Assembly (NCBI GenBank): GCA_963457665.1 | Contig: OY735231.1 | Location: 41,406,524-41,470,523, forward strand | Direction: 5' to 3' | DNA: 64,000 nucleotides | Source of the DNA: Thysanoteuthis rhombus | Taxonomy: Eukaryota; Mollusca; Cephalopoda; Oegopsida; Thysanoteuthidae | Shown here: positions 57,380 through 64,000 of the stretch, one piece after another | Numbering within the stretch: the first letter of the stretch is position 1 | How the letters are laid out: every line of letters starts with the position of its first letter | Notes under the pieces: model-generated | What the model saw: the letters and a program-made list of their open reading frames with translations, nothing else | Databases searched by the model: none | Told to the model about the DNA's origin: nothing | Program-made: the position numbers and the translations under genes

Positions 57380-59220
57380 AATGAGATTTATGTATCCCTT
57401 CTCTTACAGTACTTTTAAACTGTGCAACACCTGCTCTACTATGTGTTTACAGAGATTTTTGAAGAAGCTTCACATCCAAATGATATATAGGTTTTCATTA
57501 CGTACCAAATCTGGTGTGTACTAGTGTCTGCGAGATAAACATACTGTTCATTGCAAAAACATGTTTTGCCTTTAAATACAGAGGAACTCGCTTATTGTGA
57601 ACGCTCGACGACAGAGTCTTTTAGATAAAGACAAATCACAGATAACATTAATCAAAGGATATAAAATGTGGAACAGTTAACATTTATGCTTATTAATTGT
57701 TATATCAAAACAGTCATACTAATCAAACACATTTCTTTTAATGTAAAACTGAATAACTCTTTATTCATTTTATCAGTGATTACAGTAAACGTCTTCTTCT
57801 CATAAAATGAGCAGTGTTATTTCTCTGTCCGTCCCTCTGTTGATAACAATGGACCCTTCCACTATCCTACTCCCCATTTGAAACAATAGACTTTCCCCCG
57901 AAACGAGTTCAATAGTTTCTTTTCTAGAAAAGTTCATCTCACGTAATTTTTTTCACGGTGATCAACTAGAAGACAGTGACTGTCTAATATATTTCAAGTT
58001 AATTTCAACATCCTTATACGGCTTTGAGTTTGACAGAATTTCGACAACAAGATACAAAAAAAAACGAAAAATGTTATAAACAAAATATTGAAAAATTACG
58101 TACAGAAGTGATAAATATTTGGTCAAAGTTACCACAATTTTGAAGCTGTTTAAGCATGTTAGAATAAACACTTTGACATGTGTCGAATACTTTTTGCACT
58201 CAATGTATATACAATCATCCTGGACGAGACATTTGATACCCAACAGCAATGATATGCATTGAGACAGAAAGTTCTGGATTAAAAGTAATGGCCTACCCTT
58301 CAGAATTTCCGTTTTTTCCCTTTTTTGATAGATCAAAGACCCAGGTTGTGGAGGAAGAGGATATCAACGTTAGATCGAGTGCAGTAAGTCACTCAGACAC
58401 TTAACGCTCCGTTTGACGAGCAACGAATAGCAGAAAGTGGAAGAAGATTGCATCTTGAGGGTAAGCAGTTTGGATTAGTAGGAAAACATAGTCTTTAAAG
58501 TCGTCCCATTGAAACATGAAATCGTCATTTAGTCAAAGCGAAGCAGATTTGGCCAAGTAGAAAGAACAGCCGTCAGGGAATGCCCTTCAAACTAATTATC
58601 TCTTCAAAGCTAAGTCAAGACTAAAACATGTTATTTCCGTATGTTAATTCATGATGCCAACATGTTTGCTTAACAGATTCTTTCATACAGAAAAACCCGC
58701 CTGTGGTGCGTTCAGATGGACTGGGAATACGGACTTGGCTGTCTTTGAGTGAATCAAATCGAATTGCATCCGACAAGTTCCGTCTTTTTCTAACTCGGAA
58801 AGTCCAAGTCAGAGTTATCTCTCCTGACTAAAGTCACTGCGAAATGATTGTATTTTGTAAACATAACACAGATTTTTTCCCGTCCTTACGGTACTCATTC
58901 TTATGGATTTACCGTTACAAGGGATGGATTTGAAAAATACGATACGCACATGGAAGGAATACGGCAAGCGAATAATTTGCTTTTTAATTTGCCCGGAAAA
59001 AAGTGTAATCTTCGACGAGTCTTGCGAGGATATAAAAAGCACGTGTGTCATTTTTAAAGACTGCTGTTAAAACGAATACCTTCACGAGAATTTACTTCAC
59101 TCAGTTTAGTAGAAATCAGTACCATCTACTTCTTCATGAACTATCGTTAATACCAGTACCAACAAAACTCGGACATGGTAACAAAAGTAGCAGAGGGTTA
59201 TATCCTGTTTTATATATGCA
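57380..59220. other. No recognised gene; Tc1/mariner-like end at 58.13-58.20 kb
   Basis: A+T-rich DNA. The open minus-strand frame at 57962-58336 (124 codons) covers a repeat end listed separately and looks non-coding (low complexity, hydrophobic by A+T bias). Confidence 0.45.
58130..58205 (-). mobile_element. Tc1/mariner-like solo end
   Basis: The minus strand reads GAGTGCAAAAAGTATTCGAC, then AAAGTGTTTATTCTAACATG and AGCTTCAAAATTG-type sequence. The same order is on the plus strand at 60384-60460. The form GAGTGCAAAAAGTATTCG recalls Tc1/mariner inverted-repeat ends. The two copies point away from each other, so they are not two ends of one element. Confidence 0.4.
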
Positions 59221-59234
59221 CTTGTGTTGGTGTG

Positions 59235-59335
59235 TTCAAGCACTCCTGGCCATACAGTTTTATCGACAGACGCCCCCTTCTAATCTATTTTTTTTTTTTT
59301 TTTTGATATTTGGAAAAAAGTTTTTTTGACTTTCA
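59235..59335 (+). repeat. Dispersed repeat family B, fragment
   Basis: CACTCCTGGCCATACAGTTTTATCGACAG-type start, then a T run and AAAAAAGTTTTTTTGACTTT. Only the beginning of family B remains. Confidence 0.45.
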
Positions 59336-59789
59336 TTTTGGTCTCAGTATGATTGGCGAAGCGGTGACTGTGCAGATAATCCACTACCTGACTTTAAACT
59401 CGATAGGGCTGTTAATGTTTTCTTTGGGTAGATGGATTCATAGCTCTCCCGAGGGCACTCTAACCACCATCAGCTATGAGTAAAATAGAAGTAGCAGATT
59501 TGGCTCTCTAGCTTTGGGAATGTAACCAGTCTAAGAGAAAGACAACCTTGATTCCTATCCAGGGAGGGGAGTATCCGTAAGGAATTGGTACATCGTCTGT
59601 AGAAACAGAATTGATGTCATTCTCTTCGATATAACGTGAATGAAGAAAAGTGGAGGTTGTTTTTTAGGACATTTTGGGGCTAACAAAATTTGATATATGA
59701 ACTTTGGGGTACAAACTATTTTTTGTGAAATTTAACTAGGAGGTATCGCTTTCATACTCCAAATTGTCCCCTAAATATATTCAACTTGT

Positions 59790-59832
59790 CCCCTTGCGAG
59801 GCCTGCGCCTCACATTCAGAATCACTGAAATG
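59790..59832. mobile_element. hAT-like right end
   Basis: Reversed, it reads CAGTGATTCTGAATGTGAGG and CGCAGGCCTCGCAAGGGG, close to the left end at 22823. No partner end was found. Confidence 0.35.
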
Positions 59833-60383
59833 AACGAACTATACTTTTCACCATCAATCTTATTAAGACACGAATTTCAACTAATTTAACTAAAAGAAAT
59901 CAACATTTGTAATGAATTAGGCAGTGAATGTAATGGTTTGACTATTCGTATTCATTGCTATAATTTCTTTGTTTTTCTCTTTATTTAGTCCCTTTATTTT
60001 CTAATTTGCTTCATTTTTTAACTTGGTCGGGAAAAGTATAGAACCATAAGACTCAATTAGTGACAAGTCTATCACACGGATTTCAACTTGGCGTGAATGA
60101 AATGTAAACTACGGCTTTGCAAAATATTTGATCGTGATACAATCATCTCGAGTAGATTCTGTACACTTATTGATTGGTTGTGAAGTTGTAAATAAACAGA
60201 TGTCAAGTTGATATCGAAAAAGTCAGAAAGACACTGAGTTGCCAGGCAACACCAAACATCTTGGTTTTTAGCTTATTGATGATTTTGTCTTAACGATAAT
60301 CCTATGTATTTACGTATGTATGCTTTTCAATATAAGTAACCGTTTTTGTCAACAGCTGGGAATATGGCTACTTCGGTTTAGGG

Positions 60384-60460
60384 GAGTGAGTTCAAAAAGT
60401 ATTCGATACATTTCAAAGAGTTTATTTTAATATCCTTATAAAGCTTCAAAATTGATTGAT
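60384..60460 (+). mobile_element. Tc1/mariner-like solo end
   Basis: GAGTGAGTTCAAAAAGTATT, CGATACATTTCAAAGAGTTT and AAAGCTTCAAAATTG match the reversed copy at 58.13-58.20 kb. The rest of the element is missing or unrecognised. Confidence 0.4.
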
Positions 60461-60522
60461 TTTTGTATTTTTTTTTCCATGGCTCAAATTCTAATTAATC
60501 AAAAATTATAGAAATAAATTTG

Positions 60523-60900
60523 GTTATTCAATAGGAACCATCACATGACTGTATTCATTTATCATCCTTCTGAAAAAAATATTTAATTCATCTCCCCCTA
60601 AAAAGTCATAAGAAATTACCTATATAGCCTTTTGGGGGGCGGTGATCACAAAAAATTCTAGATTTTCAAAAGACCAGCAGGGACACAAACTAAAAGATTG
60701 ATTAAGCATAAACTTACATTGTTAATTGAACTCCGTCGAAAACCTATTTGGGGTGGAGGTTAAAAAAAAAATTCTTCCATCCATAATGAGGAGTGGATTT
60801 CCAGTTCTCCAGTTCTCTAGTTTGGTGAGGTTTGTGCATGTGATACATAGCCAGCCAACCAGACCAACTGAAGAAACCTGTTTCTTGATTGACGGTTTTT
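60523..60900 (-). repeat. Dispersed repeat family A, minus copy
   Basis: TTATTCAATAGGAACCATCA, GGGGGCGGTGATCACAAAAA, GATTAAGCATAAACTTACAT, CATAGCCAGCCAACCAGACC and CTTGATTGACGGTTTTTAAC run in reversed family order to the 5' terminus. Confidence 0.75.
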
Positions 60901-60948
60901 AACAAGATTGAACATTGGAAAGTCATTTACAGTGATAGAAAGTAGGTA

Positions 60949-61177
60949 CCATATTTTGCAACATATAAGACCCGTTTTTTATTCTTCAAAATATGCGTCT
61001 TCAAAATTGCCCGGCACCCTTCACAGTGAAGATCAGTTCGGAGCGAAGCTTGGAATCTACGAAATGTCCTATTTTAAAGACCCAAACAACCTAAGGTTTT
61101 TAGTAATATACCCCGTATATCAATTCTAACAGGGTGGATCCGATATGCCTTTGTGTCTTACACGTCGTAAAATACGG
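60949..61177. mobile_element. TA-flanked MITE-like element
   Basis: The left end CCATATTTTGCAACATATAA-GAC and the right end reversed CCGTATTTTACGACGTGTAA-GAC pair over about 24 bases. TA dinucleotides sit at both borders (60947-60948 and 61178-61179), consistent with a TA target duplication. The interior (229 bp) is non-coding. TA preference suggests a Tc1/mariner-type or similar transposase acting in trans. Confidence 0.65.
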
Positions 61178-61179
61178 TA

Positions 61180-61685
61180 TATGGTAAGGTTAGGTATTGG
61201 AATTCAGATATTCGGTAACGTCTCCATTAGTTGACATTGAATTTACAAAGAACCTAAAAATAGGGTAGTACGTATACGCCGTGAGCCTGCATACCAACAA
61301 CCCCATTTCTACTATTGATCATGTAAAAAAAATCAAAAATGTTTGGTCTGAATTCTGTCAATAATGAATAAGAATGTTGTTATAAGCTTTTTGAAACCTA
61401 TCGGATACTTATTGCTCTAACTGTACCTTGCTTTTCATGGCTCCTCGACTCTGATGTATTGATTCGATAATCCATTGCACCCAAGGAGTGCCTTAAAGTG
61501 CACTTAGAATATTGATTCCTATCGCTCAAGTCAAAGGAGTTAAAACTGAAATTCTCATCCAAAATTAATCTCTCATGGACCATTAATCAAAGATCACGTG
61601 GTCCAAAATCTGAAGGCCTCCAGCACTTTTGATTACGTTGATTATTCAAAGTTAATGAGTGAAATGCCCTAAGCACCTTGATCAT
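61180..61685. other. No recognised features
   Basis: A+T-rich DNA between the MITE-like element and the LINE tail. Confidence 0.45.
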
Positions 61686-61689
61686 CAGC

Positions 61690-61805
61690 GGCAGCAGTAC
61701 CCTTCAAGTGTCTGCCGTTGGACATCGACTTTCCCCAAGATTCGTCAGACCTCTCTTTCATGGGTGTCGTGGAGCCAATACTTCCTGAACTTGTCAATGC
61801 CGTCT
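61690..61805 (-). pseudogene. LINE reverse-transcriptase C-terminal tail, copy 3
   Basis: The minus strand reads IDKFRKYWLHDTHEREV, a stop, then RILGKVDVQ, aligned with RWRDELDKFRKYWL at 43.05 kb. The plus-strand frame across it (61659-61859) is a shadow. Third copy of the same LINE family. Confidence 0.65.
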
Positions 61806-61859
61806 CATCATCTTATTTTCCAACAGCCACAGTATAATCTTTTGGGACCAATGTTGTGA

Positions 61860-63255
61860 GTAGTGATAGCCAACAGACTATACATGAACAGCCCATTGCA
61901 ATTTTAGATATCATAGAATCCACAAGAAACCTAAGACTCCTTTTTTGTTTCGTTTTTTTTTTTCTGATATACTGTGCAGCCTTATGATCACTCCATAAGA
62001 TGATGAAAAATCCAACTTAACCTAAAAATTGGCCCTCAAGCTGAGAACTATGCTACGTGCACCGGAGAGACACATGTTCAACTCCAAAGATGACATTGTG
62101 AGGATACATTGGTTGTAGATGTTTGTGAAACTTGGTATAATCAACGAAAGCAAAAGTTCAGATTCGGTGTGAAATGCTTCAGGTAGATTTTGCTGCCCCA
62201 ATGTCAACAGCAGTCAGTCTTATTACTGTCTGTTTCATTATACCAAAGCAAAATACCAAAACATATATTCTATTGAATATCATTAACCAACATTTTCTAA
62301 TAATAATGATTGTTTTCTCACATTCAATTTGAATTATGATTTTCGGGGACCGAATTAGAACAGATATTGGTAATTTTCAGTGAAACACATTTGGAATGGA
62401 AGTGCCTAAACCGACCGCTATAATAACCATAATTTTAATATATCCACTTGTACAAACATAAATGTGTTTTATCAAGAAGTGGGAAGGGTGTAGGGAACTA
62501 TCAAATAACTGGTTTACTACCCAACGATTAATACTATCACTGCTGAAGTTATACTCGTATACACTTACCACTAAACCTAAAGTTTATGACAAGATAGCTC
62601 TATTAAGCTCAAAACTCGACACTCCAATAGTCGTCTTTTGTCAAGAACTATATTATCCTATATCGTTCCAAAGAAATCGCAACTGTTACGAGATATAGCA
62701 AGCATCTCGACAATGGAGAATTCCTAGAGCTCTACAGAGAATGCCTCAATTGCTATCATTAAACTCCTTATTGATTCCTACAAGATCTTACTGCTTATAC
62801 CAGGAAAGAGAATAATGCAACGATTAGACATCGTCAGATGATTCAGCAAATTAAGAGTCAAATAAGGAAGCCTGCGATTTTAAACCAATCAAAATGAATC
62901 TCAGCCTTCACTGCAAAGATTGCATTAGGGTTACCTAATAAGCCTTTTTCCTCGGTCTGATCGGGCTGAATTTCTCCAACTTGGCCAAAAAAATCTATCA
63001 AAGGTAAAATTCTGACCTATCAAAAAAATATTAATACATTTATAAGATCATTTGTATCAATCTTTTGATTAAATTCATGTCTCACTTCTTTAGGCTAAGC
63101 CTACATTCAGTAGGATGATATTTAGTATCGATATTATCAATCGAGATGCGAGATCACCGACGAGATAATACGAGATTAGTGCGAGGTCATCCAATAGTAC
63201 TATCGGATCCGAGAATAGCATATATAGAAATCAAATACAACAGAGTAACACTAGA
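61860..63255. other. No recognised features
   Basis: A+T-rich DNA. A perfect B-box-like GTTCAACTC occurs at about 62078 on the plus strand without a proper A box. The open frame at 62462-62698 has no motif I recognise. Confidence 0.45.
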
Positions 63256-63259
63256 ACTA

Positions 63260-63580
63260 ACCGATCGCCGTGGCCAAGTGGTAGAGAGCTCACTTTCGGT
63301 CTGGGAGGTCCTGGTTCGATATACCACTGAGTCATAGCAAAAACTTTTAAAATGGTACTTAAGGCCTCTTTGCTAAGCATTTAGCATAAGGACTACGATT
63401 GAGGGACGTCTCACCGATACTCTAGAGTTACAACCAAATTATGTTGGATAACCGGTTCTCGCAAGATCACTGAAGTTGAGCAACGCCGAGCCTATACAAG
63501 ATGCTGTAAGCAGAACGAAGCTTCGACAGGCCAGGCAAGTCGGATGAGGATCTCATTAACAATTGCTTGTGTCTACCTAA
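63260..63580 (+). repeat. Composite tRNA + 5S SINE, copy with box C deleted
   Basis: Head 63261-63335: perfect A box TGGCCAAGTGG (63271-63281) and near-perfect B box GGTTCGATATACC. The linker GCCTCTTTGCTAAGCATTTA matches the 48.86 kb copy. The 5S-like part (63425-63511) has GAGTTACAACCAAATTATG, CCGGTTCTCGCAAGATCACT and GAAGTTGAGCAACGCCGAGC (box A), then jumps to AAGATGCTGTAAGC with box C missing. The body AGCTTCGACAGGCCAGGCAA matches 49.02 kb. Confidence 0.8.
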
Positions 63581-63584
63581 CCTT

Positions 63585-64000
63585 ACGATATCCTAATTCG
63601 GTGCTATTTCAGTGCCTTGGTTGAAATAAAGCTCGTATCATCTCCACTTTTTGCCACATTTACTATCCCTGATCACAGAAATATTTCACGCTGAGTGAAA
63701 TGTTTTTGGTCTTCTTTCAAAGAAAAAATGACGATAATTGTTTCTTTCCTTTCGAGCGTAAAAAGAATTGGTTTTAAAGTTGAAATTTTCTGCATACATT
63801 ACTATCCATCGATGCATAACAAATGTATTCTTGATTAAAAAATATCAGATTCGATCAAAGATTGAACGATCCAAACCTTCTCCTGTATTTCATTTGGAGT
63901 TTTGCATTGTGGTACAATCGTGAATGGTTTTTGATCACAGAGAAATTATATTATCTTGCTTAGATAGCAAAATCCATTTGGCTTCGTTCAATATCAAATA
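63585..64000. other. No recognised features
   Basis: A+T-rich DNA to the end of the window. Confidence 0.45.

Noticed and set aside
57962..58336. 124-codon minus-strand frame rich in Leu, Ile, Phe and Tyr
   Set aside because: It covers a Tc1/mariner-like repeat end and has the composition of translated A+T-rich DNA.
1..64000. CRISPR array, bacterial operons, phage or plasmid genes
   Set aside because: No regularly spaced identical repeats, no ribosome-binding-site-led gene rows, and the repeats are of eukaryotic type.

Overview
The window looks like non-coding, repeat-dense nuclear DNA from an animal, probably an invertebrate. The signs are A+T-rich sequence (the first ~2.3 kb is visibly richer in G+C), no long open reading frame, and dense decayed retroelements: LINE, Penelope-like and Ty3/Gypsy remnants, SINEs with tRNA-like and 5S rRNA-like promoters, hAT-like and other short inverted-repeat elements, and simple repeats. 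The lineage cannot be fixed from this sequence. There is no operon, rRNA cluster, CRISPR array or bacterial-type gene, and no complete intact protein gene was found.

Layout. 0-2.3 kb: G+C-richer sequence with a decayed Ty3/Gypsy-type integrase on the minus strand. 2.3-5.1 kb: A+T-rich sequence with a possible hAT-like element. 5.1-5.6 kb: a tRNA-like SINE head, then a composite tRNA + 5S SINE. 6.9-9.2 kb: a perfect hairpin beside decayed minus-strand coding sequence of unknown identity. 12.3-13.0 kb: two SINE-like copies, one carrying a small in-place inversion. 15.4-16.35 kb (minus): WD40-like fragments with plausible splice signals. 22-27.5 kb: copies of two unnamed dispersed repeats (families A and B), a degenerate tandem array, and a 132-bp insertion with a hammerhead-like fold. 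27.56-30.75 kb: a Penelope-like block with a GIY-YIG endonuclease remnant upstream of a reverse transcriptase remnant. 31.3-36.9 kb: a short inverted-repeat element, a composite SINE with a nested foldback, and more family A. 37.2-37.7 kb: a possible last exon. 39-53.5 kb: family A, 5S-SINEs (one head-to-head pair), a composite SINE, an hAT-like element and two LINE tails. 53.7-64 kb: mostly featureless, with further A and B copies, a TA-flanked short element, a third LINE tail and two more composite SINEs.

How the parts relate. The common theme is RNA polymerase III promoters captured by retroposons. At least five copies join a tRNA-like head (A and B boxes) to a 5S rRNA-like segment, and other copies show only the 5S-like segment. 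The LINE, Penelope and Gypsy remnants are all broken, so nothing here appears able to move itself. Any host gene is represented only by weak exon candidates at 15.7, 37.2 and 50.8 kb. All similarities were judged by eye; no database was searched.
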